From Apoderus coryli (taxonomy: Eukaryota > Arthropoda > Insecta > Coleoptera > Attelabidae), in the NCBI GenBank assembly GCA_911728435.2, contig OU452201.1:22816001-22880000 (forward strand): a stretch of 64,000 nt of DNA. Reading direction: 5' to 3'. The notes beneath the pieces are model-generated. The model was not told the origin of the DNA and did not search any database. It worked only from the letters and a program-made list of their open reading frames with translations. Position numbers and translations under genes: made by a program. Shown here piece by piece: positions 44,420-56,450 of this stretch (position 1 is its first letter; each line of letters starts with the position of its first letter).

Positions 44420-46744
44420 CACTGTGTCCCAAAATGGTTTAGACTGCATGGTATTGACGTTGTTAGCAGAGATAAAGCCTATCGGTTTTCGCGAACTACA
44501 TAGAGAAAAATCTGTAGTTTTGCCAAAAACACACCTTTTGATTCAATGACATATTACATTCCTCGAATACAACAACGTTTCATTCAAGTATAATCCTATA
44601 TTTGGTAACTAATAGTATTGTATTATCTACTCAATTACAAGGTGTTATTGAGTGTCAATGAATGGTTTAAATACAACATTTCATTGAATCAACCGTATGT
44701 TTTAGCATTGATCCAAAAGGACTAGTTTTTCTTTTAACTAACTTATTTTTTTACCAAAACGACACAAAGTTTTCTTTGGATGTCTCTCTTAGTTGAATTC
44801 AACAGAAATTTATTTCAACAAACTACAAACTGTTAACGGGTTTTAATGTATTTGTAAATTGTACTAATATATCAACTCATTGTATACTATATAAGCAAAT
44901 GCTGAGCCAAATGCAAAGTATATTTCCCAATAGTACAACTGGTGATTGAAAAGATAGAACTTGTGTTCGCTGTGCAATAAAATCAATAATAACTGCAGTT
45001 TGACAGAAAAAAAATAGTATTATTTTTTTTTTGGGGTTAGATTATTATATCAGTGTCTACTGCCATCTAACCCTTTTTGTAGTTCGTTTTATATTTAAAT
45101 TTAAGTCTATATGAAGAATTTGTATTTTATTTTTGAACTGCAAATAAACTTATTATTATGATTATTATTATTACTTATATATTTTTATAAAAGTAAAAAA
45201 TTAACAAATTCTCGGACCATAGTTTCATACAAACTAACGAAAAAAAATGCAAAAGTTTTATGACATTAGATACATCCTTTTTTTTAAATCAAATTGTTCA
45301 AAACCATTCGATCCGCAAAGGCTACCTGTCTATTTTCAGTGGGGACAACGATCACATTATGCATGTTGTCATCTCCATTATGCTCCCATCAGAAGCAGCA
45401 TACTACTAGCGGATGTATACGTGCGCTACCGGGGGTTGATGGGAAAAGAAGCTCATAATTATCATTTATCTATAGATAGAAATTATTAGAATAAGTATGT
45501 AGTCAATAACATCCAAGTTCAAAATAAGTTACCAGAACAGGCATATTGTGGATATCCATCAGCTTTTTCGTGTAGGTATGTTTCTAACGATTTAAGAAAC
45601 CGAATTCGAGTTGCTATTTGAGGAAACAACTCTAATATTTTCATGAGATAGTTCTTGTACATCTTGCAATGTAATTTTATTGCCTAAAAATTAATAAATG
45701 AATTACGCATAAGTAATACCAACAACCAAGGTATCTAACATACTAAAGTTGGTAAAAAAACAATTTGGTTTAGTTACACAATAATTTTACCTATGTAGGC
45801 ATAATAAAATTAACGTGTTAAATGGAGTCAAATTTTTACACAAAGTTACCTACTGTATTATGTATTAAGAAATGCAAACATTGATCGTAAATCACTTAAT
45901 CTACTATGTAGTCAGTCTTAGTACTTACCTTCAAAAATAGGTAATAAATCTTCTATACACCCCACTTTTTAAACAATTCTACAATATTGTCCATAACAAT
46001 ACCTAACAACAACTGGCAGCTACTGCTAGCTAGCTTTATCAATACAAAAATGGGGAATACCGAAAATCGGGGCAAGTGTTGCCAGACTGCCAGATCTGTC
46101 CAACCAGGTAAAAATGTTGTTGGGTTAACGAGAAGAATCATTGAATTTAATATAATGTGTATTTGACACCATGGCATATAAAAATTGTATTAAAAACATG
46201 ATTATTGTTTCCATAATTGTGATTTAGACAATATGAAAGTTGATTAAATCTTGATTATAAAATGTTTTTGCCGGAATGGTTTTATGCATTAAATGAACTG
46301 TACGTCTTCTTTAAATGAAACATATAATATATTAAACCAATAAAGTGGTTACAGTGTATTATATTCTAATCTTAGTGTTAGAGTGACAGTAAAATTTTTT
46401 TAGCGGATATACAAAATATTTTAAATTTAATAACTTACCAGCAATTACCTCAAAACGAAGTATTATATTGTTGGAATTACATGGACTTGAAGCCATAATA
46501 AATGTATTGGAAACAATGAATCGCGACCAAATACTAACTAATATTTGAAACTGCTACAGTATTTTTTTCCGTGTATTGTTACATTTATTTTTTGAGATAG
46601 GTACAGGGCGTTTTAGAAAGTTCTGCACTTTGGGACCTCACTTGTATCTCTGTTATTACTCAAGCTGTCATAAAAGTAATCGCTGTTTTATTATATGCTA
46701 ACAACGTCAATACCATGCAGTCTAGACCAAATTGGGACACAGTG
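44420..46744. mobile_element. 2.3-kb DNA transposon, 49-bp TIRs, TA target site
   Basis: CACTGTGTCCCAAAATGG at 44420 and its reverse complement ending at 46744 match at 46 of 49 positions, and TA flanks each end (44418-44419, 46745-46746). This fits the Tc1/mariner superfamily. No transposase is recognised. An 80-codon frame at 45247-45489 has no known domain. A LINE tail (AATAAAC then TTATTATTATG) is nested near 45140-45172. Confidence 0.7.
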
Positions 46745-46746
46745 TA

Positions 46747-47279
46747 CAACAGGAAGATATATATATTATCATAATATAAGGTTTTGTTGAGGATTAAAGA
46801 TATTTTGTATATATTTACACTTCGATAAAATTTTGTAATTCAATTACCATGTATGAATAATATCTCTCTAGAGTGAGATGTAAACTATGTACTAGATTCA
46901 CTCGTAAATTAGACAAAAATATAAGTAATCGAAGCAAGATAAATGCACTTCCTTTGTTATACTCGCATGGTCTTTCCGTTTACGATAACAGTGATTAGAA
47001 TAGGTATAAATATACATTATTCTTTTGAAATTCCTGATATTCAAATGCAATAATCCCAGCTATGAGCAGTAAACAAATATGGAGAAACCAGTTACATTAT
47101 ACTACATATTATATTACGTGTATTTAGTATTTAGAATAGGATATACATACCTATATTAATTACATAACTGCGCTCATTTTTCTTTTAGAAATATTACGGA
47201 TACTTTTGAAAATATATCCATTTTCAAAACCAAAAGTTGTTTTTATTATTGGTTGGGATGTTAGGTTGGTTTTTGTGTT
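46747..47279. other. Intergenic, no feature seen
   Basis: AT-rich DNA only. Confidence 0.4.
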
Positions 47280-47960
47280 ACTTTCCCGACCCATAGGGAA
47301 AGTACTGGGAACGCGCTAAAAAAATTGAGATATAGACTGATATAACCATTTTGAGTACCCTGAGTCTGTCTGTCTGTGTGCATGTGTGTCTGTATGTATT
47401 CTACCACGATAGCGCCCAAACGCTTTAACCAATTGAGCTAAATTTTGGTATATGAGTTTGAGGCAGTCCTAGGATGAAGCCATTAGATTTTGGTTGAAAT
47501 CGCTTCATTCCTGTGATAGGGGTGAACACAACCACTAAATTTTCATATATCAGTAGGGGTCGAGTGATACATCATTTCTAATCATTTTTTATCTGCTTTA
47601 CAGCGATAGGTCACCTTTGATATTTGCCCCCATAATTCTCGAGAAAGGAGTTACTTAGTTGGGACGTATATATATATCAAATAAAATACAATATTTTTTC
47701 AAAGTCTCTCTGTTGGGTTATTGGTAAATTGAATTAAATTGCTTCGCATGCGGAAGGTTACGGGTTCGAGTCCCATCTCTGGCAATACTTTTTTTTCTAA
47801 TTTTTGAATAAAGTAGTTAGTTTGTTACGTTATTTTATTGAAAATAATACAATTATAATATTAATTACTTATTAAAACTCTGTTTCGTTACGCAGGTCAT
47901 ATATTTTTTATTAGATTATAACTTGTCGGGAAAGTTTTGGGGTGACACAACCGATTTTTT
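47280..47960 (+). repeat. Interspersed repeat, copy A (ACTTTCCCGAC ends)
   Basis: ACTTTCCCGAC at 47280-47290 and GTCGGGAAAGT at 47925-47935 are inverted, followed by TTTGGGGTGACACAACCGATT, which is present in all three copies (see 57811-59683 and 62312-62620). The body contains GTCTGTCTGTCTGTGTG and the tRNA-like unit at 47712-47784. No frame is conserved among copies, so it is non-coding. Confidence 0.65.
47712..47784 (+). tRNA. tRNA-Ala(CGC)-like unit, probably repeat-derived pseudogene
   Basis: A 73-base span has the geometry of a tRNA. The anticodon loop TTCGCAT puts CGC at 47745-47747, the T arm ACGGG/CCCAT closes the loop TTCGAGT (B box GGTTCGAGTCC at 47763-47773), and the final A is the discriminator. 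The acceptor stem pairs at six of seven positions, but four of these are G-U. The D arm is degraded. The unit recurs, broken, in copy B of the same repeat (59186-59214 and 59470-59520), so it is most likely a tRNA-derived repeat module and not a working gene. Confidence 0.4.
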
Positions 47961-49531
47961 TTTAATGTGGTAGGTATAATACATTCTTTTAGACTATATC
48001 TAAACTACTAACTCGCATACAGTGGAACAAATTTTTCTACCTCGGCTTCCTAGGTATAACGGTAGTTTTAACACAACAACCCTCCAAAGATCTGATGCTT
48101 GCCTGGTAACAATAGATTTCGAATTCCTTTGGACGAAAACACAAAAGAAAATATTGTACATAGGCGTAGCAAGAATGTGAATAAATATACGAGATAGTTC
48201 AGGTACCTAAATATTTTTATTCAACAAAAATATATTAAGAAGAATATGCCCACATAAAATTCCACAGTCACATTTTTTCTTAAATTTTAAATGTCAAATT
48301 TCTTCTAGCAACGCTATCCGTTAATGGTGCCCAGACTAAATGGAAACAATTTTCGCTTGGTAATAAAAATCGGTTAGGTAGGTACAATAAAATTCATTTA
48401 AGAACAGGTGAGGAGCGTCATAGTGTTGTCTATTTCAAATATGTTCCATCTCATATTCACATAATTCTATCTTCGTCACTCAACATGGATAAATCAGATA
48501 TAGGTACTACAATATGTAGTATTAAATTAAAGTTTAATTTAAAGATACCTAATGATAAAGTTTAATAAAGTTTTTACTCGGATTGTAAGTGTAAAGTATA
48601 ATATGTTGGCACGCTTATGGTGTTTTTGCTCTGATATTTGGATGACGAGTGATAGAGATGCACCTTTTAATGTGTTGTTCTGTTCAATAACGACACTTCT
48701 GGCCGTTTCTTAAATGAATTTTACTATGATTTTGCAGGTGAACTACTGACAATAAATCATAACTAATAAATCGGTCATACTATATATTTTTAAAAATATA
48801 CTATATTTTTCAACATGATGATCTTGAAAACCTTTGTAGATATTTTTCATTTCAAAATTGCCCAACTTGTCTACTTTAATGGAACTCATATAACTTCTAA
48901 CTATTTAATACTAATAAGTTGAATCACTGTGTATCGTTTATAGGATCCCCGAGGATCTATATCTGAGTGTTGTGTAAAGTTCAAGATAAATGTTTCGAAT
49001 AGTGAAAGAAACACGGTAGATGTAATACTAGCGGAATAATGTCACATCAGTGAGATGTAAAAACTAACCATGCTGTGTCCAATGACCTCTAGTTAGTCAT
49101 ATTGTTTAGTAGAATAGCACAAAAACATATAGGTATATGCAGTGCTCATCATAATGTCCGCTACATAGGTATGCGATTATTTTTGTGCATGTCTTATAAC
49201 CTAAAACTTTGTTATCACATCGCAAATCCAAGATGGCGTCAATTTTCAAAATAAAGTCTGCTTCTGTTTTATATACTATTGATTTACCTCGTATATACTG
49301 ACCGAGTGTGAGCTGCAATTTTTCGCAGATGTTAATTAATTACAGACCGATTTTTATGTTCATTTTCAAAAATGATCGAAAAATAATTTCCGAGAGAATT
49401 GTTGGTTTCCTGAGTGCCTTGTTTTATGTATCATATTATGAATTTTGTTTTTTTATCTCTTTTTTTAATTTAGTTTATTAGGTGCTTTATATGTTTTTTT
49501 TTGTATCGTATATGTAATAATTTCTTAGAAT
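47961..49531. other. Intergenic, no feature seen
   Basis: AT-rich DNA without recognisable genes. Confidence 0.4.
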
Positions 49532-49735
49532 TTAATAATATTAATAATCGTCTTTATTGCAATTTCAACATACTTCTGCAGCATACATCAAACTATAATG
49601 TACGTGTATAAAATAATTTAATATAAAAAATGTTACTACAAAAAAAAATATACGCAATGAATGAAATTACAAAGGCGAAGTTTAGCCTATTGCGGCTACT
49701 CTACCACTGAACCTTGGCAACAACACACATGAAAC
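49532..49735 (-). mobile_element. SINE-like element (tRNA-type head, LINE-type tail)
   Basis: On minus, GGTTCAGTGGTAGAG (49713-49699) resembles a tRNA A box of Gly type. About 150 bases later comes GCAATAAAGACGATTATTAA, which resembles the tails of the LINE copies at 53557 and 50694 (AATAAA then TTATTATTA). A tRNA-like head plus a LINE-like tail is the usual SINE plan. A clear B box was not found, so the call is tentative. Confidence 0.4.
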
Positions 49736-50693
49736 TGAACACAAAGCAAATCTTGATCAAATTACAATAAATTAGAACATGTTCAAAGAAAATTTTTGAT
49801 AATTACAAAATAATAATAAAAAAAAAGAGAGAAACTTGACATTACATAATATATTTGAATTTGATATTCAGATATGACTATTTGGCTGATGATGGTAGCA
49901 ATAATAATGCGTCTATGTACAAATCTATTGTATAATCTAAGACTAATAAAGATGATGATGATATATATCCGAACAATGTGAAACAGCGTCAACAACTATT
50001 ATTAATAAAACAAAAATTTAATTAAATAAAAATTGTAAATAATATATTCTTATATGTTCTATTTGATAGCTATTTTAGCCGATTTAAACTCCAATTAAAA
50101 TAATTATCTGTCATTACAAAGATGACTTATTTTTAATATTTTTCTGCGAAGTTGATTAGGCCAAAGCATGCTGTGTGTTCCCATTTCACACAGATACATC
50201 ATCGATAAAAGACTGTAGTTGTGTAGGCGAACAACTCGATCTCTAATGGATCAAAAGAGAGTACCGTTTACGCAGCTGGCCGTTATTGTCATACATATTT
50301 TCGTATAACGCTCTGGTTGTGAGTTGCAATAATTATAAGTACCTACTCGGACAATAGTCGTGAGTTTCTTTGCATCTATGATTTAAACTTGTTGCGAATC
50401 GAAGACTTTCAAGAAGAATACTTTTATGTTTTATGTACATACATATTTTGTTTTGGAAATTTTATTGTTATTGCAATCTGTTAAATTAGAACAAAAAATT
50501 TGTGTTAGGTCGGGTTCATGCAACATAGGCATAAGCATAAATAAGTTTATACAATAATACCTATACATATTAGAAGAGAAGCATATCTATATCTCTGGCT
50601 AATTGTGACTTTTAGACAATGCAGATACCTATACTTTGAATAGAATAAATATTGATTAAAAAAACTTTAAAATTCTTCACATTAGAACTGGAT
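49736..50693. other. Intergenic, AT-rich
   Basis: An AATAAAGATGATGATGAT tail on plus near 49944 may be another retrotransposon 3' end. A minus-strand frame near 50130-50270 is unassigned. Confidence 0.35.
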
Positions 50694-50800
50694 TAGTAAT
50701 AATAATAATAATAATAATAATAAGCATTTATTCCCAACAGGTTAAACCCACTTACAGGAAAATCAATAAATACATTTTCGAATTAATTGAAAAAAAAAAC
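50694..50800 (-). mobile_element. LINE 3' tail, strongly 5'-truncated
   Basis: On minus, GGGAATAAATGC is followed by a TTA/TAT run (AAT repeat 50694-50723 on plus). The arrangement matches the 3' end of the LINE at 53557-56450. Confidence 0.5.
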
Positions 50801-51144
50801 ATATCAAATCAAGAGGAAAAAACAAAAAAAAACAACCAAAGAAGTACGTTACAAAACAAAACAATAAATGCAAACAATAAAAAAACTGATTAAATATTTC
50901 GGAATGTCAAAAATAATCAAAAATTAACTCACTCTGTCCACGTATACTTTCAATTCTTCAAATAAACAAAAACGACAGTCCAACTATTAACATTAAATAC
51001 TACAAAAATAAATGCGATCAATAACAGTTCAATATTAAAAAATAGAGTAATATTTTGTTGATTTTTTATTTATTTAAATAATATGATTCATTTTAGGATT
51101 TATAGAATTTTTCTACAAGGCACTATTGTGTTTTAGAGAAAATT

Positions 51145-51295
51145 TTGTGTTTTGTAGGTGTAGGAGATTTTAATATACATTTACTTGGGACTAGGTATAT
51201 TGTCTTAATTATTACAGTTTAAAACAAGTGTGCCAATCGATGGTCGAGTGCCAACATTTGGGTGTTTTACCCTATTTAAAATTATGGTTCATGTA
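51145..51295 (+). pseudogene. LINE endonuclease scrap
   Basis: VGVGDFNIHLLGTRYIV at about 51157-51207 matches the GDFN motif of APE-type endonucleases of LINEs; NYYSLKQVCQSMVE follows after a frameshift. Only about 45 residues are recognisable. Confidence 0.4.
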
Positions 51296-51357
51296 TAAAC
51301 GGCCCTTATGGTTACAATGCATTCAACATCGTATGTTTATGTTGTATAAACCCGGCC
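51292..51357 (+). repeat. Short dispersed repeat, shared with 28481-28542
   Basis: Second copy of the GTATAAACGG...TATAAACCCGGC repeat. Confidence 0.5.
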
Positions 51358-51418
51358 TATTCAACATTTTTCGACACACATGAGTAGGGATGTACTATAA
51401 AAAGGTTTTTTGACTTTG

Positions 51419-51456
51419 AAAAATAAAACTTCATGTAAGCATGAAGTTTTATTTTT
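51419..51456. repeat. Perfect hairpin, 17-bp arms, TAAG loop
   Basis: AAAAATAAAACTTCATG, TAAG, then its exact reverse complement. It starts about 30 bases after TAGGGATG, a common hAT-type end. Confidence 0.65.
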
Positions 51457-52510
51457 GGTATTGAAATTCTAACGTTAGATTTATTATTACGCCTTCTAGT
51501 TTATTAGTCAAAAGTTAAACCAAAATATAATAATGGATTGATCTTTTCAAATGATGAAATTGTTGAATTCAGGTGTATAAGTATTATGTTGATATTAGAT
51601 GCAAAAATTAGTTAATTATCTACTCCACCGTTAGTTTATTTAATTTGTTAGCTTCGATATTTATGTATTTATTGTTTGCAAATTTTTTAGGTCGAGTAAG
51701 TCTATTGCTTGGCGCCCGTATAGAGCTTTTGTATATCATAAAATTATTTAACAATAGAATCGTAATCAATATCACTTAATGTATCCTATTTCATTGATAT
51801 CACATTGAGACCAACCATAGGGAATCTTGTTTTAGTAGCGATAAAAATATTTTTAACTATTTCTAATTTTGAATAAATAATTGGGATTTTTTAATTCATG
51901 AATAAAATGTATGATAATGTAGATTGGTTGAAATTTCTTCAGATGTATAGAAAATCAAGTTTGTCTTTAAAGTATGTATTAGTCTGATTCAACAACTGCA
52001 TTTTTTGAGTGAATTCTTAGCAAACTATATGCTTTTCTCAACAGAAATCTGTGTTCTCCTGTCCAAGCGCTGCACTAGATTAAATCTGTCATGTTCGCGA
52101 CCTTAAACCACTGTATGAAACTAAGTTAAACTAATATAATTATATTTACAGTCATAATAAAAAATAGCATTATTTGTGTTGCGAGATACTCAGCCCGACG
52201 ACCACAAGTCCTCTCCATCCGGAAATCACAATGTTACCCTTTTGGTGTTTCCTGATTGAGCACAAATGCACATTAACACTAGCACTCGATTAAGGTCAAA
52301 GCACTACAACAGCAAATGTTCAAAGAGGATACCTTAACCACACTTATTTACGCCCTTAATCACTGAACTTCGGATACGTGCAAAAAGTCCAGGAGTATTG
52401 CGGATTTGATCAGCTGCACCCTCAATTTGTAGACGTAACTATTGTTAATTACGCGTTTGACTAGGTCACTTTCAATTCAATTCAATATTCGATGTCATAA
52501 ACACGATGAC
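51457..52510. other. Intergenic, no feature seen
   Basis: No gene or clear repeat. Confidence 0.4.
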
Positions 52511-52880
52511 TAGGGATACCAACGATATCTCGATATTATCAAAACATCGATAGTCACAACGACAATTTACACTTCGATATAACGATATATTGATATATTA
52601 CCGACATTTCATTTAGCAAATATATCGATATATTTCAATCGATATATCTCTGGGCTTTGCCAACGAATGTGCCAAAGTATCGGCGTCAAAACATTCGTAT
52701 TTATTAACAGTGCAGTTTCTTGTTATTGTTGTATTTTTTAAAAAATTTCACGAATTTATCGGTTGAAAATGTACGATATTGATTGTTCAAACTTCGATAA
52801 CAAACTGCCTATCGATATTGCCAAAATGTCGATAATAATTATCGCACATGCAGGCTGGCCAGGTTTGGCGATATATCGCC
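52511..52880. repeat. Cluster of CGATA / TATCGATA motifs
   Basis: About eleven CGATA strings on either strand occur in 370 bases, several forming ATCGATAT. In Drosophila CGATA is the BEAF-32 motif and TATCGATA the DREF motif, found at insulators and promoters. Here it starts with TAGGGATACC, like hAT-type ends, and a related stretch is at 59064-59160, so a transposon origin is equally likely. Confidence 0.4.
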
Positions 52881-53268
52881 AAAAAGACGATTCAATAGGC
52901 CATTGGCGGTGAATATTCTTAGTTGTCTCCAAATGTGGCGATTCATCATTTATCACATCATTAATACTTATGTTATTTTTTTATTATTATTTATTTTATT
53001 TTTCTGGAGTGTCCGTAGGCAACCGGCATTTATCATTTGTACTTTATTCTGCGTAATGTGAAGACGTAAAGTGGGCGGAAGCTTGTGGAAAAAACCTAGT
53101 TACGTGAGAAATTAAGCGCAAAATTTTTCATAACTAATAATAATTGTGACAGTTTTATAAAAAAAAGTTTCAAGTGAGGTGAGCGGTAGGTGATCATGTC
53201 ACATCAACCTATCTGATTTGCGTTATTAACCTTGGGTATTTTTTATTTGTTTGTGTTTACATGTTGGG

Positions 53269-53427
53269 ATGGAAATAGACAGAATTAGTGTAACTAATTG
53301 CAGTGATCCAGATCGACGGCTATTGATCAGGTATTATAAGACTGAAGACAAAGCCAGCGCCGCTACAGCTGCCTATCAGACCTGCACATTTTGCAAGCCG
53401 CAAGATCATAGTTCAATATTTCGTTGA
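53269..53427 (+). other. Small unassigned ORF (52 codons)
   Basis: ATG at 53269 opens MEIDRISVTNCSDPDRRLLI and ends FCKPQDHSSIF before TGA at 53425. Composition is more protein-like than the neighbouring AT-rich DNA, and a moderately GC-rich leader precedes it. No homologue is recognised, and the LINE at 53557 has inserted 130 bases downstream. Confidence 0.2.
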
Positions 53428-53555
53428 ATTTGGATTTAAGTAAAATAAACGGGGATTTTAGTGTGCTTTCGGAAATCTTTTGTTATTAGTGTTAGTGTAT
53501 TCAATATGCGAATATATGGTTTTAGGAATTTGCCAGTTTGCAAAAACGAAGAAGT

Positions 53556-53556
<1 letters not shown>

Positions 53557-53583
<27 letters not shown>
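53557..53583. repeat. (TAA)n tail of the LINE
   Basis: Nine TAA units on plus; on minus they follow AATAAAGAGTG and form the LINE's microsatellite tail. Confidence 0.85.
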
Positions 53584-53587
<4 letters not shown>

Positions 53588-53767
53588 CTTTATTCATAAG
53601 GTACATACATAAGTACATAGAATGCGTCAAGAATTGAATGAAATTACATTTAAAAATAAAATTGTATAAAAGACAAATATTGTAAAATTACATTACAGAA
53701 TCAAGCACGAATTCAACAAATTGTATAAAAGACACACATATTATAAAATTAAAATTAAATTACACGG

Positions 53768-56450
53768 TCAAGCATGAATTGAACAATCAAAATATTCACT
53801 CAATGAATAAAAGCTGTTATCCAGCAGCCAATTTCTGACTTCATTTTTAAATTTACTGGCGGTATTTATTAATTTCAAGCGCAGAGGCAAATTATTGAAA
53901 ATTTTTATGGGCATTATATAAGAACTATTCGCTGAAAGGGAGAGTCTGTGCATCGGCAATTTTAAATTCAACCCACATCTAAGTTCATAGTTCGATGATT
54001 GATTAGTGCTTGTAAAGTTACTGATATGTGAATATACCTAGAAAACACATTGTAAAATATAAATTGATATTACTGTTAATATCCTCAGATCTTTAAACAA
54101 TTGACGACAGGAGTATCTTGCAGGTTTAAATGTCATCGTTCTAATGATCCTCTTTTGTAATAGAAGTATTTCATCTATGCGTCGTGAGTTACCCCACAAC
54201 ACAATAGCATAACATAAAACAGAGTGAACATTAGCAAAATAGAACGACCGCAATACATCGACGGAAACAAAGCTTCTCATCTTCCAGATTAAAAAGGAAA
54301 ACCTGCAAAGTTTGCCCGAAATAGCCTCGATTTGCTTATACCAATTTAATTGTGAGTCAATCTCCACGCCTAAGAATCTTACACAGGATTTTTGTACAAG
54401 CCGGTGATCGCCATTCCCAACTCTAATGCTATAGTCCACCTCTCTAGCCGAGAAGTGTATATGGTTTGTCTTCCCCAAATTCAGCACCAGACCATTAGTG
54501 TTACAATAACCTCGCATCTGCTCCAAACAGTCATGTACCTTTGATCTTAGATCCCCAACATTATCAGCAGATAATATCGCTGAGGTATCGTCTGCAAAAA
54601 GCGTTATGTGTTCTGTGGAGTCTATGTATCTGGATATGTCGGAAATAAGCAATATGAATATCAGGGGTCCCAACGTACTGCCTTGCGGAACACCGACATT
54701 TAACTCCAGAATTGATGATTATATAGTTTTACCGCCACGGTTGAGACTGACCGTTTGTTTTCTCGATGTAAGGTAAGATGCTAACCATTGTAAAGGTGTT
54801 CCCCTAACACCAAAACTATGAAATTTGGATAAAATTGTCTGTTGATCTACCGTCTCAAAAGCTCGTGTATAATCAAAGAATAAACCCGAACACTTCAGCC
54901 TTTCCTCCAATGTCCTCAATACGCCACCGACGAACTGAATAATGGCATCCTGGGTAGATAAACCCTGCCTAAAACCAAATTGGTTTCCACCAATGATGTT
55001 GTATTTGTTTACAAATTGGACAAGTCGTCGGTAGTACGCATTTTCAAAAACCTTTGAAAAAACTGACAACACAGAGACACCTCTATAGTTACAAATACTC
55101 ACAGGATCCCCCTTCTTGAAGATAGGCACAACACTGGCTAACTTTAATTGATGGGGAAATTTGCCTTCAAGAAAGGAACAGTTTACCAAGTGCGTTAAAA
55201 TAGGCGCTATATACTCAATTACGGTCTTCAATAATGAACATGGGACACCATCAGGACCACTTGAATTCTTCCGTGTTACCCTACGCAAGATATTACACAT
55301 TTCATTCTCATGAACAGGGTAGAGAAAAAAGGAATCACCAACAATATCCGGCAGTCTCTGGCTGGACCGAGCTTTATTCGACTCAGTAATAGCTTTAATG
55401 GAGTTAATAAAGTACGCATTAAATGCCTCCGCAGCATGTCCATCATCTACATACTCATGACCATCACCATCCGCAAATGCAGAAGGGTACCGACGCTCTC
55501 CATTCAGATCAACCTCCTCATTGATTATTTTCCAGCAGACCTTCGATTTATTGTTTGATGAATAGTAACGAGAATTATTATAAGCTCTCTTGGCATCAAT
55601 TATCTGTCTTTTGTGTTTTCTATGCAAAGCATTATATAGTTCCTTAATATTATGATCTTTGAAAATTTTACATTGATAGTCTAAAGCTCTGAGAAACTCT
55701 CCCCCAGCGACTATATCAGGTGTTATCCAACCATTGTGTGCCTTTCGATTCTTATACTTGACAGTTTTCAGTGGAAAACACAAATCTACTATGTCATAGA
55801 ACCTATTACTAAATTGCTCGAATTTAGCATCGAAATCGACAGCACTTAAAACACCAGCCCAAGTCTCCCGATGTATATGACACTTAAACATATTAACATT
55901 AAATTCGTCAGCAAAATATCTCTTATTATATTGGATGTTATCTTTAGATACTGGAGTTAAAATTTTAAAACTTACAACCAAATAAAAATGATCAGACAAT
56001 TCTGTGTTTTGAACAACTGATGACAAAAGATCAACATAGTTATTAGAAAAAATGTTATCTATTATGCTCTTCGATTCACCCTGTACACGAGTATAGTCGA
56101 AAACACATTGAGACAGATTGAAACTTCTTAAAAGGTTCAAAACCTCACCAACATTTCTCGTATCATTACTTGCAAAATCAATATTAAAATCTCCACACAA
56201 TAAAAGATGTCTATCTTGAAATTGAAGATTGTTTAAAAATACTTCTAATTCCAATTTAAATTCACTTAAATTTGAATGAGGTGCTCGATATAAGCACACA
56301 ATATAATAGCGCTTACCAGACATCTGAAGTTCTGAACAGCATATCTCAAAAATACTCTCCGATGCCCTCACTAAAATATCTTTGGTGCAAGAAACCAAAT
56401 CTAATCTCACAAAAATGGAGACTCCGCCGCCTCTAAATTCAATTCTGCAG
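53768..56450 (-). pseudogene. LINE ORF2: APE endonuclease plus reverse transcriptase, two stops
   Basis: One minus-strand frame of about 890 codons contains the whole retained protein. The endonuclease part holds RGGGVSIFVR, LLLCGDFNIDF and ELSDHFYL. The reverse transcriptase holds NSSGPDGVPCSLLK, NYRGVSVLSVFSKVFE, NQFGFRQGLSTQDA, FFDYTRAFETVD, VGVPQGSTLGPL and LFADDTSAI, so the catalytic Asp residues are kept. The frame is broken only by TAA at 54719-54721 (after GGKTI) and TAG just before 54038 (after LQCVF); no frameshift is seen. It would nick chromosomal DNA and prime reverse transcription if intact. Two stops without indels imply recent inactivation. No RNase H is visible. Confidence 0.85.

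Larger units (their letters stand above)
53557..56450 (-). mobile_element. 5'-truncated Jockey/CR1-type LINE with TTA tail
   Basis: The element runs on minus from about 56450, inside the endonuclease domain, to a (TTA)9 tail at 53557 preceded by an AATAAA signal. ORF1 and the start of ORF2 are absent, as expected for incomplete target-primed reverse transcription. No target duplication was found. One coding frame spans almost the whole body (see next entry). Confidence 0.85.
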
